Assembly (NCBI GenBank): GCA_034687125.1
Contig: JAQGBZ010000203.1
Span: 49,426-113,425, forward strand
DNA length: 64,000 bases
Source: Neelides folsomi
Taxonomy: Eukaryota; Arthropoda; Collembola; Neelipleona; Neelidae
Reading direction: 5' to 3'
Shown: positions 51,002 through 61,658 of the stretch, in pieces
Position numbering within the stretch: position 1 is the stretch's first letter
Layout: every line of letters starts with the position of its first letter
The notes under the pieces: model-generated
Told to the model about the DNA's origin: nothing
The model's input: the letters and a program-made list of their open reading frames with translations, nothing else
Database searches by the model: none
Translations under genes and position numbers: made by a program

Positions 51002-53342
51002 CAGACCCTGTCATATAAATCACATTTTAATTTAGATTTGATTTTCACATATGTAAAATGAAAAGTTAATGAAAATATTAAATTAGTTTAATGAAAATTG
51101 AATCAAATTGAAACCTTTTGAGTCGAATTGAATTCCATTTGACTTATTTCGCTCAACCACGGATCGCCATTAGTTAAATTCATTATTGTTAAAAATTGAT
51201 ATATTACAAAAAAAACTTTTATTCGAGTACAAATCTACAAAATTTGTAATACATTTTTTTGTAAATTGCACTGTTTTTCTTAAAGCTAATAAGACAATGA
51301 CAATAATTTAACTTATATGTTAATCAATAAATATAACAAGAAAAACTGTAAAAATGGTATACAAAATACCTACATTTATTCTGACAAGTTCGATATTAAA
51401 TGAGATAAAAAAAATTAGACCAGGAAAAAGTAATTATAAAACACAACAATTTAATTAATTAATTAACTAAGTAGATTTTATTAAATAAACCTTCGCAATA
51501 GCACATGGCCAAAGGTAGCACGTGTATGCATAATAAATATTTATCAACACCCTTCCACCATGCATTTTTTATGAATTTTAATACAAAATACATTGTTCGA
51601 ATACATGGGTATTTGTGTGGAGGTTACTTGAACTCATTTACTCAATTGATGTTAATCTTAACAAGAGACTTGATATTTCCACTAACAAACATCAAACTGT
51701 TATAAAAATATAATAAATATAAAATGCTAAAAAATATTAAAGATATCAATGAACATAATATTTTCTTTTGTTGTATTTTATATTTTTATCAAAGACGAAA
51801 TATTAATTTAAGCATTTATTTTTTATATTGGAAAAAATTAAAAAATTATCTTTATGATAATTAATTTGATTAATTTGATTTGCTCTTATGGATTGTATTA
51901 CTAATTTCAATATTAAATATAAACTATTATGCACAATTAATTAAGTTTTTCAGGTGGGTGGTGGGATGTAAAGTTAACGTAAACAGTTTGCCTTCCAGCT
52001 TTCGACTGCAGAGGAGCCGAGAAAACCGGAGATTATAATGCATGTAAATAATAATCTCTACAGAGCCAGCCTCTTTTGCCCTTTCCCCAACTCGGTTCTT
52101 GCTCTTGCAAATAATAATGCACATCATCAATGGGGACTGGATAGGAATGAAACGCATATAAAAGGTAGGAGACTTGGGAGTTTCATCGTCTGATCCAATA
52201 AAACCAAATGACTCCATGTCAGAGGGATTTACCGTTTCACTCGCAATTAAAATTTATACTTAATTTAAGTAAAGTAAGTTAATCAAAACTAATGTACTTA
52301 CTTTTACTACTTTACTTTAAACTTTTGTCTCTCTCTATCTCACTTAATTTGGTAATAATTGTATTAAAATAACGAAATATGTAACATATACTATTTATAT
52401 ACAATGATTATACTGAATATTGAATAAACAATATATTTATTTATTTATTTAATATACAGTACTTTTTATAATAGGAAGACAAGTTCCATCTTTCAGACTA
52501 TTTTTTTTCCTATAATACGTTAGACATCATTACTTATTACTAATTAATTGCATAGATGTTCATTTGTAACTAAAAATTACTCTCATGAATACCATGTGTT
52601 GAATTCTTTGCTACATAATACATATAAAATATATATAAATATTTATATCACATAGGAAGGTTTACATATTCATATTATATGAGATATAAAAGTATTTTTA
52701 TATAAATGTCTGAAAGGAAATTATTTTGCATACAAACTTTAATGTCTACTATAACAGGTATACAAAGAGAATTGATTCGTAAGTTATTAAAAAAATAAGC
52801 GTGTTATTAAATTAAATTAAATGCAATTTTTTGCACCTTGCAATATTAAATTCCCAAACACAAAGCGTTGGTTGATCAACCAGGTAGTATACCTATATAG
52901 CATATTCCATCAACATGCTTCCAGTTTCTGGAATAAATTAACAGTCCCTATACTGAAAGATAGACGCAATAATCCTTCTTTTTGTTCACTTACCCTTGAA
53001 TTTCTCATTTGGAGATTCGACGATGAACCTTGTTGGTTGTTTAGTCCTAAACTCCTAACGCAATCTTCGACTGATTTCCCTTCCTGCTCCCACCCTTGAA
53101 ACAAAAGAAGATTCCATTTAAATACTCTCATTTCGAAACTCCAATTGAGTTTTAAATCCCAAATTAACATTTAACGTTTAACTCTCCATTTCAAACTTAA
53201 AGTTTCTTGAATGCTTGGAACGTTCAAAGAACCATCGTCGCAATTTTGTTTCAAATTCAAAATTTTCAAGTCGTTTAGTTCACACCAACGATTTTCAGAT
53301 TAAAGTTGATATTTTTGGAGTTTATTCAATAATTTGGTAATT
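51002..53342. other. Divergent intergenic region
   Basis: This lies between the minus-strand receptor and the plus-strand small membrane-protein gene and should contain both promoters. TATAAAAG occurs at 52,157-52,164 on the plus strand, but 1.2 kb from the nearest ATG. A 96-codon minus-strand frame (51,927-52,217; MESFGFIGSDDETPK...) might be an upstream receptor exon or 5' UTR, but no family match supports it. An 8-of-9 Gli site lies at 51,955-51,963. Confidence 0.45.
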
Positions 53343-53816
53343 ATGGTCGACTCAAAATTCTTGATTGGAGTTTTTCTCCTTGGGGCGACGATTCTTTGTT
53401 ACATTATCCTCTTTTATTTATTTATTCTCTTCATTCTGCGTGCCAAAAAATATTTCGTTGGAAGTTGTTCATGCTGCTCTACTGAGGAAGAAGAAGCGCC
53501 TAACGTTCCTTACGACAGTGAGTTTTATTTGAATTATATTTATATTGATTTATATATTTAATTATTGTTAAATTAAATATATTTGATATATTAACATCTA
53601 TTACTTCCGTACAGAAATGAAAAACGACACTGATACGAATGTTAAACCAATTTCATATTTTAACGGTAAGCTATTTATTAAATAATGTAAGAAACGAAAC
53701 AAAGTTACTGCACTATTTTATAAATGATATTCTAAAAAATTATTAATGTTTAAATATTTAATTTTGTTATAATTTTAGGAAACCTCAGCCTCGACAGACC
53801 AGTTGACATTGTCTAA
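53343..53816 (+). CDS. 87-aa single-pass membrane protein, unknown family
   Basis: Three exons, 53343-53517, 53615-53665 and 53779-53816, joined in frame by clean GT-AG introns. The protein is short: a five-residue lead (MVDSK), one long hydrophobic segment of about 28 residues (LIGVFLLGATILCYIILFYL and on), a basic stop-transfer RAKK, then a cysteine cluster CSCCS, an acidic EEEE and a polar tail ending in DRPVDIV. The last three residues, DIV, could act as a class-III-like PDZ ligand; that is speculation. The cysteines next to the membrane are candidates for palmitoylation. The ATG at 53,343 is the only one before the hydrophobic segment. AATAAA at 53,882 supports a real transcription unit. 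I do not recognise the family. Confidence 0.65.
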
Positions 53817-53881
53817 TATTTTGTGATTTCAATGTACTCGTACATAAATGTTTTGTAAAAAGTATAAACTTTTTGATGTGT

Positions 53882-53887
53882 AATAAA
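53882..53887 (+). terminator. Poly(A) signal of the small membrane-protein gene
   Basis: AATAAA, 66 bases after the stop codon. Confidence 0.6.
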
Positions 53888-53940
53888 ATTTTATTTAAAT
53901 ATTAGAAGAAATAGAATTAGGTTATGTGGCTTATATCTAT

Positions 53941-54003
53941 TATGTAGGGTAAGAAGTATAATATACTTCTTACCCTACATATACTCGTATATTATACGAG
54001 TAT
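53941..54003. repeat. Two adjacent palindromes
   Basis: The first has 19-base arms (TATGTAGGGTAAGAAGTAT) with a 3-base centre at 53,941-53,981. The second starts on the last base of the first, with 10-base arms (ATACTCGTAT) and a 3-base centre at 53,981-54,003. Both are perfect. They lie just past the poly(A) signal of the small membrane-protein gene. Confidence 0.85.
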
Positions 54004-54556
54004 TTGAATGGGGAGGTTCATATTTGTGAGTATGTTTGTAAAGAATTGTAAAATTACCACAAAATCCTTTTGTACAAACCATATCCGAGCTTTTAATTAC
54101 AACTATACATGTTATATAATTTTAGCACTAACATTAAATGTGAGAATTAAATACAAAAATTCAAATAATTATAAAAATACTAACTCTATGTAAGATATAC
54201 AAATATGAAAAATATCGTTCAAGAAAACAGAGCATTTATAAATTCTATTCTTATGAAATGTTGACAAAATAAATGAAAATTTTTGATACACATAAAATAT
54301 GGCTTAAATGGCTATACTTACAAATACAGTTACCGAACATTTAAAGTTGTGATGATTCATATGTGAGAAACTCATATTCATATTAGTTTTTAACTTGAAG
54401 ATGCGAATAAAGATATGATTTGATAAAATGCCTTGAATGAACTTGAGCCTTTTTCTTCAGACATTTCTTTTACTTGATTTCCATTCCTTGCGAACGAACC
54501 TATTTGCCAATTCAAATTATTTCGGTGTGAAAAGAGTGAAAACGTGAAAAGTGAAA
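54004..54556. other. Intergenic region upstream of selenocysteine lyase
   Basis: AT-rich; should hold the SCLY promoter. No specific element recognised. Confidence 0.5.
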
Positions 54557-56423
54557 ATGTCAAAAGAAAAAGAAGGTAATCAATTAAATTATATAGTTAA
54601 ATAATATACAGATATACACCTATTATTAATACTAAAGAATATCACGTTTTCTTAATTAGAGCACAATCAGTCTATCAAAATTTAATGGTAAAATTCTTTC
54701 AGGATTTCCAAGTTATCCAATATATTTGGATTACAATGCTACGACTCCTCTTGCACCTGAAGTTGTTCATTCGATAACAACAAGTTTAATTGAAGATTGG
54801 GGAAATCCGAGTTCAAATTATGCTCTTGGAAAAAAGGCAAAATCAGCAATTGAGCAAAGTCGGACACAAGTCGCCAGAATGATTAATGCTTCGAGTTCTG
54901 AAATTATATTTACTTCTGGCGGAACTGAGGTATAAAAATAAAGAACCATATTTTGTCGACAAATTAGCCAAACTAATTAAAAATAACTAATATTTTAATC
55001 ATGATTCGAAAAAGAATGTTTAAGAATCTCATATCCTTATTAATTTATGTTTAAAGGCAAATTCCATCGCTCTTATTTCAGCAATTAAAACTTTCGATTC
55101 CATTAATTTTTCTGGACATTCTTTACCTCATGTCATTTGTTCTGTTGTGGAACATGACAGTGTTATTAATCCATTGAAAAATCAAAAGAATATTGAAAAA
55201 ATAGGTAAATTTTACTTTAAAAAAACTTAAAACTTTGGCCTTGTAAATAATGAAATGTATATTTTTAAATATTTTAAGATCTGTCAATTGCTCAAGCAGA
55301 GAAATCTGGGAAAATTCTTGTCGAAAATGTGATTTCTCTTATAAGGAAAGAGACAGTGCTAATATCTCTAATGCATGCAAATAACGAAACAGGAGTTATG
55401 ATGCCAATTCAACAACTTGGAATCAAATTACAAAGCATCAATGCCGAAAGAGCTAAAGTCAATTTACCAAAAATATTTTTTCATTCCGACGCAGCGCAAA
55501 CAATTGGAAAATTGAATTTAGACGTTAAAGCACTCAACGTTGATTTCTTAACTATTGTGGGCCATAAGGTAATTAATTTATAATCAGAGATAATATAAAA
55601 GTAAAGTGCACTGCCTAACAGCTATCAAAATAAGATTAACCCACTCTTATACTAAGAATGATCCCATTAAATATTTGATTAAACCACAGTTTTATGGTCC
55701 CCGTATTGGAGCTTTATATGTTCGTAATTTGGGTCAATCAACTTTGTCAATAATTCCTCTTGCTCTTGGCGGAGGACAAGAAAAAGGATTTCGTCCAGGA
55801 ACAGAAAACACACCAATGATTGTTGGTCTTGGAAAAGCTTGTGAATTAGTGACACAACTTGTAGATGAAATTGAACAAACCATGAAATCCACAAGAGATT
55901 ATTTTCAGACAAAACTTATGGTAAATTGAGTTAATTTAATCAAGTTTGGTAAAATAAACTTGCACTTGTTTTTTTGATTTTGCAAGTCAAATAAAACATC
56001 TAAAGCTCAAAATACTTTTAATTTAGGAATTAATGCCAAATGGTCGTGTGAACTTTAATGAAGAGCAAAGGTTACCAAATACGCTCAGCTTCTGTCTTCC
56101 TTGTGGAATGGATGCTAATAAGTTTTTGGAAGATGCAAAAGACAAGATTTGTGCAAGTTTAGGTTCTGCGTGTCACACTGGAAAAAATAAGCCATCGGGT
56201 ACTAAACATATAAAATAAACTTAACATTTTAATTTACTTTCAATATGAAATTATTAATGGTTAAATATTTGGAATTTTGATAGATGTTTTGTTGGCTTGT
56301 GGTCTGACGGAGGATGAAGCAAGAAGAACCATCCGTTTTAGCATTGGCAGGAATGAAACAACTAACCACATTGATATGGCTTTAGAAGCTATTATTTCTA
56401 TCCAAAATCTGAAATTATCATGA
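54557..56423 (+). CDS. SCLY: Selenocysteine lyase (PLP-dependent)
   Basis: Exons: 54557-54575, 54703-54929, 55057-55204, 55279-55568, 55690-55920, 56027-56198, 56284-56423; 408 aa, phases consistent. Selenocysteine lyase is a class-V aminotransferase-fold enzyme that splits selenocysteine into alanine and elemental selenium, recycling selenium for selenoprotein synthesis. Landmarks: YLDYNATTPL near the start, GNPSSNYALGKKAK, IIFTSGGTEANS, VEHDSV, MHANNETGVMMPI, FHSDAAQTIGK, and the PLP-lysine motif GHK (K228) followed directly by FYGPRIGALYVR. GGGQEKGFRPGTENTPMIVG follows. The catalytic-loop cysteine lies in GSACHTG (about C354). Mitochondrial NFS1-type desulfurases differ in this loop and carry a transit peptide; none is seen here. 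Human SCLY is 445 aa. Exon 1 codes only MSKEKE and part of a glycine; its ATG is the only in-frame start that joins. Confidence 0.92.
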
Positions 56424-56618
56424 AAATCATATTTGTATTTTACATCATTTTGGGAAATTGTGTTTTAGTTTGAGGTTATAATAATATTCATTGACAATGA
56501 AGTTATGTTATTATTATTTGATATTAACGATAAATGCAAAATTTAATATCTGAATCTCTATTCATGACAATTCCAAAGTTAAATTTTAAAGAATTAAAAC
56601 GAATCTCACTAAATATGC

Positions 56619-56624
56619 AATAAA
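56619..56624 (+). terminator. Poly(A) signal of SCLY
   Basis: AATAAA, 196 bases after the SCLY stop codon, only about 100 bases from the RidA stop codon on the other strand. Confidence 0.5.
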
Positions 56625-56649
56625 AGAGCGAAGGATAACTTTTACGATA

Positions 56650-56655
56650 TTTATT
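56650..56655 (-). terminator. Poly(A) signal of the RidA gene
   Basis: AATAAA on the minus strand, about 65 bases after the RidA stop. It faces the SCLY poly(A) signal about 25 bases away, so the two transcripts probably overlap or touch at their 3' ends. Confidence 0.5.
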
Positions 56656-56719
56656 ATTTTTCACAACTTAAATGAACTTTCTAAGATGGAGAAATATGGA
56701 TTGAACATCAGTTTACCAT

Positions 56720-57558
56720 TTAAAGTTTAGCATCTTCGATTTTGCCAACAATAGCTATACTTTCAATTTCGACCAAGGCATTCTGTCACATTAAAAATAT
56801 TTTGGTAAAAAGTTAATAAATTCGAATATTCACAATTAGTAAAATGCGTATTATGTATCGTTTTACCTTTGGAAGTGCTGCTACTTGATAGGCAGCACGA
56901 GCTGGAAATTTCGATTTGAAAACTAAATTCATAAATCAAATAGTTAATAATGAACTACCAATTATTTAAACTACAACGTATAAATATTTATATATAACAG
57001 ACTTAACAGATATTGATAATTATGCACAGCTTATAATCATTTTAATATAAATTACATACATTCTGCATAAACATTGTTCATTATTTGGAATGTTGACATG
57101 TCTGAGAGGAGGACTGTGCACTTCACAACTTCATATATAAAAATAAATAAAAACCAGTTAAAGTATAATAATATGATCCAGTTTTAAGTTTATTAATGTT
57201 GTGGTTGAAAATTTTAGACTTTTTGTACAAAACTTGTTGGGATTGTTAATTATATTTTATTAAAAATTACCATTATCGAATGAACCTCCAGCAGCCTTCA
57301 AAATGTGTCCAACATTTTGAAGGGCAACACGTGTCTGCTCTTCAATTCCATCGGCAAGTTTTCCATTTACATCCATTCCGATTTGTCCAGAAATGTACAT
57401 GGTATTTCCAACAATCACGGATTGACTAAAATATTAAAACTCAATTACCTATACATTTAACATGCACATTTAGCAGTTTTATGCTATTTTTACCTGTATG
57501 GTCCGATCGGTGCTGGAGCAAGAGGCGACGTGACAATTTTTCTAATTATTGAAGCCAT
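56720..57558 (-). CDS. RidA: RidA/UK114-family 2-iminobutanoate deaminase
   Basis: Exons on the minus strand: 57558-57494, 57425-57271, 57128-57060, 56922-56867, 56782-56720; 135 aa, the usual family length. RidA is a trimeric enzyme that hydrolyses reactive imines such as those formed from 2-aminoacrylate by PLP enzymes, preventing damage to those enzymes. Signature pieces: APAPIGPYSQSV (about 14-25), GNTMYISGQIGMD, EEQTRVALQNVGHILKAAG, VVKCTVLLSDM, and FPARAAYQVAALPKNALVEI, which contains the substrate-binding arginine of the PARxxxxVAxLP motif. The ATG at 57,558 gives the typical MASIIRKIV start. It is tail to tail with SCLY. Assignment is firm; exact substrate is inferred from the family. 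Confidence 0.95.
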
Positions 57559-58858
57559 TTTTAGTAAAAATGTGAGGTTTCGATTATTGTAGCACGTAAA
57601 TCTCTGATGATGGAAGAAGACTCGTCTCAATCTCACAAAGATGGTTGATGATTTTAAGAAATGTTGAGCAATTTGAACTTGAACCCTTAACTACAAAAAC
57701 ATCCAGTAATGTATTGTGAATGTAGAGAGGAGTAGGAATTTTTATTAGAGATAGAGAGTGACTGGGAGCAAGAGCAATAATAATACTTATCGCATAATTG
57801 TCGATGTTATATCAATGTCTGCTTGGACTCTAATAAAACTTCACAGGATAGTACAGAGCGTTGAAGCTTATTTATTTATCAAATGTGCCTATGAGCTCTT
57901 TTGAATATGTTGGCATTTGAAGGTTAACAAGAATCTCTGGTTTCATGTTTCAATTACAGATACTACTAGAATGATAGAATGATACTTTTATCGAATATTA
58001 CTAACATAATATAAACAGTTAATATGCAATACATAAATACAATACCTGTATATAAATACTATTAAATAATTAGCGGTTATTTTTGTTACAATATAAGTAA
58101 TAATGTACATAAATATATGGTACACTCATATTTGTTATAGGAAGGAAAGTATAAGAAATAAATAAGTATTCTGATCACTGATCTTATCAAATGTGTTTCT
58201 CAACTAAAGATAAAAAATTGAATTATTAAATTATTACAATGAACCAAATTTCTTATTTTTATACCATTGAGTAATTATCATAAAAATGAAACGTTTGCAG
58301 TTGCACTCAATCAAGCTTCATATTGGTATACTTGAATCTTTAAAAAGTTTTAATTGAGAAGGATAAATCTTGCATTATAATTTGCGTAAATTAGAATGGA
58401 AATGATTCATAAACTTAAATACATCTAAACTATTTTCTAGAACGCGATCAAAGAATTCATAATTATGTACAAACTTATGTACTCTAATTATAAAATCTAA
58501 TTTATAATTAAATGTGATATGAGACAGTCAATTAATATGGTGAGCTAATGGTCGCTGACATCAATTAAGGGTCTTTCAAAAGATATTTAATTCATATTAT
58601 TGCATTGAAAGAGAAGTTGGAGCGTCCTAGGAACAATTGTCCTGCTAAGTTTGTTAGTTGTTTGAAAGATCAAAATCACTTTTGTCCCCACAGGCCAAAA
58701 AATTGTCGACTCTTCCCGACCACCCAGGAAAGGGAAAAATCCCCCAAAAAATCCAACAACTCAAGTGGTTAAATCCAAACTTAATTTCCAAATTCCTCGT
58801 TGTGAGTTCGGGGAAGAACGGCCTGGTCGGTTGGTAGATTTGAATCGTTCAGACAAAG
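57559..58858. other. Divergent promoter region of RidA and KLHL10-like
   Basis: 1.3 kb between two divergently transcribed genes. AT-rich to about 58,600, then GC-richer next to the KLHL10-like start. It contains an exact Gli/Ci consensus at 58,718-58,726. No other element recognised. Confidence 0.5.
58718..58726 (+). promoter_or_regulatory. Exact Gli/Ci consensus site upstream of KLHL10-like
   Basis: GACCACCCA on the plus strand, 133 bases before the KLHL10-like ATG. About 0.5 exact matches are expected by chance in the window on both strands, and two are seen, so the case for function is weak. Confidence 0.25.
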
Positions 58859-61658
58859 ATGTCCGATGAGGACAACGGCACACACCAGAGAAACCGTACG
58901 TCGTCGACCAACAACAACAACAATCCAACCATAACGAACACCAAACTACATCGACTTCCTCAAACTCCCTCAACACAAATTATTGATGATGCTGGACAAT
59001 TAATGACGAGAGAGTCAGAGCTGTCCATCAGTGGCTTTGACGGGGATACAATAAGACTAGAGGTATTTATTTAATTTAATCTTAATTAAATTAAATTAAA
59101 TTATAAAAATGAACTAAATTGTTTTTATTAACATTTTAAGTAAATGCTTTTTTATTAGGCCAAAAGATGCTCGGAAAACTGTAAAGGAAATTGCACCGTT
59201 TTCACACCACTGGAAAATTGCACACGCATTTACGCCTCCTTCCATTCGCAGTACAAAAATGGAGAGTTTTGCGATGCCATTATTCGCACTGAAGACGGCG
59301 GCTGTTTTCCAATTCATCGAATAGTTCTATGCGGAGATTCCGACTATTTTAGGTTTATTTAATTGTCTTTAAAAATTAGATATTATAAAATTAAAAGATT
59401 TTTTATTAGTTTTTGTTTTAGTGAAGACAAAAAATAAATTTTATTATTTATAGGGCCTTATTCACTTCACCCATCCAAGATGAACGACCACGAGATGTGA
59501 TAATCCCAGCTATTACTACTTCCATGTTGCAAACCGTCTTGAACTTCCTTTATTCAAGAACAATCCAATTGAACGAAGAATCTATCTCAGAAGTAATATA
59601 GAAAAATAACCTTCCAATAGTTCTTTTAATCAGCTTTTATGTGAAGTCCTTCATTTTAACTAAGGTTTTAGAAGTAGCAGACTATCTCGGAGTTGTGAAG
59701 TTAAAAGAAGCGTGTTCGGAATTCATTGAGAAAACTATTGTGCCGACAAGCGTTATTGGAATTCAGAATTTTGCAAGGTATCAAACTAATCAAGATTATT
59801 ATCAAATATAATTTCCTCCCTTTAATCTGCCTGTAAAAGTACCAGTAGAATTATCATATTCAAATAAGTAACAACGTTATAATAATTAAAATTAACTAAA
59901 TAATGTTTATAAATAACGTTTTGTTCGATCCAGAGAATACTTTTGTGAAAAACTTGAAAAAGCAGCTTCAAATTACCTTATGAGGAATTTTGTGCTCGTT
60001 GCCCTCAGCAGTGACGAATTGGTCCAACTTCCACTTGAAGAAATTCTCTTCATCCTCAACCAAGACGAACTGAATGTGAAAAATGAAGAGATTGTTTGGG
60101 AAGCGGCGCTTCGTTGGATTCAACTCCATGCCGAAGACAGAAAAAGACACATTGTTGAACTTCTTTCCACTGTCAGAACCGGCCTTATGGAAACTCAATA
60201 TTTCATGGAGAAAGTAAAAGATCATCCTTTTGTTCACGGACATGATGGTTGTCGGCCGATTGTGATTGAAACTCTGCGATTCTTATACGATTTGGAAGTC
60301 ATTACTGAACGAGATGGAGAGGTTCGTTTTATAATTAAAAATAAATTTAATTAATTAAAATTTTATTTTATTTATGTAGTTATAATGGATCGATAAATTA
60401 AATTAAAATTACGCTGAACAGATCCCCACTCCAAACATTGCCCGTCCGAGAATTCCTCACGAAGTTCTTTTTGCCATTGGCGGTTGGTCCGGCGGATCTC
60501 CGACAAATTTTATTGAAACTTATGACACTAGAGCGGATAGATGGATCCGAGTTGAACAAACTGACCCAGAAGGTAGCTTTATATTAAATTAATAACAAGA
60601 ATAACAACACTGTTAATTTTAATTACATATAATAATTAATCGTTGATTATATTTGACTTTACCTAACGTGATTTTTAAGGTCCAAGAGCTTACCATGGAA
60701 CGATTGCTCTTAAGTTTGAAATCATAATCATTGGAGGATTTGACGGAATTGATTATTTCAATTCGTGCAGAGCATTCAACGCCGTGACAAAAACCTGGAG
60801 GGAATTGGCCCCAATGCACTGCAGACGTTGTTACGTCTCTGTGGCCATTGTGAAGGACAAATACATTTATGCTATGGGCGGCTATGATGGTCATCATCGA
60901 CAAAATACAGCCGAACGCTACGACCCGGACTTGAATCAATGGACCATGGTCGCCCCAATGCACGCTCAACGATCAGACGCTTGTGCGACATCTCATGCAG
61001 GTTCTTAATTAAGAATTTTATTCAATCAATTAATTACTAATATTTAATTATTTTGGTTAATTACAATTTCATAAATATTTTGATTTTTAATTAATTAAAA
61101 TAATTAATAAATTTAACTCTTACAGGGAAAGTTTACATTACTGGTGGTTTTAACGGAACAGAATGTTTAAATTCTTCTGAAGTCTACGACCCAGACACAA
61201 ACGAATGGACGATTTTAACCCCAATGAGGAACAGAAGATCCGGAGTGTCGTGCATTTCTTACCATGGCTCTATTTACGTAATTGGAGGATTCAACGGAAT
61301 CTCCCGAATGTGCAGCGGAGAGAAATACACCCCTTCTATAGGGGCCTGGGTCCCTATCCCTGATATGTACAATCCAAGGAGTAATTTCGCCATTGAAGTC
61401 ATCGACGACATGATCTTTTGCATAGGAGGTTTCAATGGTGTGACCACGATTTATCATGTTGAGTGCTACGACCAAAAGACTAACGAATGGTACGAAGCGA
61501 CGGATATGAATATTTATCGATCTGCCCTCTCCGCTTGTTGCATCTTGGGACTTCCAAACATCTCTGATTACATCCATCAACACCGGGAAAGATTGATGGA
61601 AGAAAAACGCCAGCGACTTCTCGTTCTCCAACAACAAGTTCAACCGCCCAGAAGTTAA
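58859..61658 (+). CDS. KLHL10: KLHL10-like BTB-BACK-Kelch protein
   Basis: Exons: 58859-59062, 59159-59352, 59454-59592, 59665-59777, 59934-60321, 60422-60572, 60680-61000, 61126-61658; 680 aa, phases consistent. Substrate-receptor subunit of cullin-3 ubiquitin ligases; KLHL10 in mammals and flies acts in spermatid development. Order: an Asn/Thr-rich leader with a Cys-rich stretch CSENCKGNC (1-90), BTB (about 96-200; FCDAIIRTEDGG, FPIHRIVLCGDSDYFRALF), BACK (about 205-310; EEIVWEAALRWIQLH), and HDGCRPIVIETLRFLYDL linking to six Kelch blades (about 350-640), each with a GG doublet (LFAIGGWSGG, IIIIGGFDG, IYAMGGYDG, VYITGGFNG, IYVIGGFNG, IFCIGGFNG). It ends in a Glu/Arg/Gln-rich tail. The leader is longer than in human KLHL10 (608 aa). 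One donor (GAG|gttcgt) is weak. KLHL10 is favoured over other KLHL proteins by the segment between BACK and Kelch. Confidence 0.9.

Noticed and set aside
52157-52164. TATAAAAG as a promoter
   Set aside because: Nearest plus-strand start codon is 1.2 kb away and such words are common in AT-rich DNA.
51927-52217. 96-codon minus-strand frame upstream of the receptor
   Set aside because: Could be a 5' exon, but no in-phase donor with a good sequence and no similarity to receptor N-termini was found.
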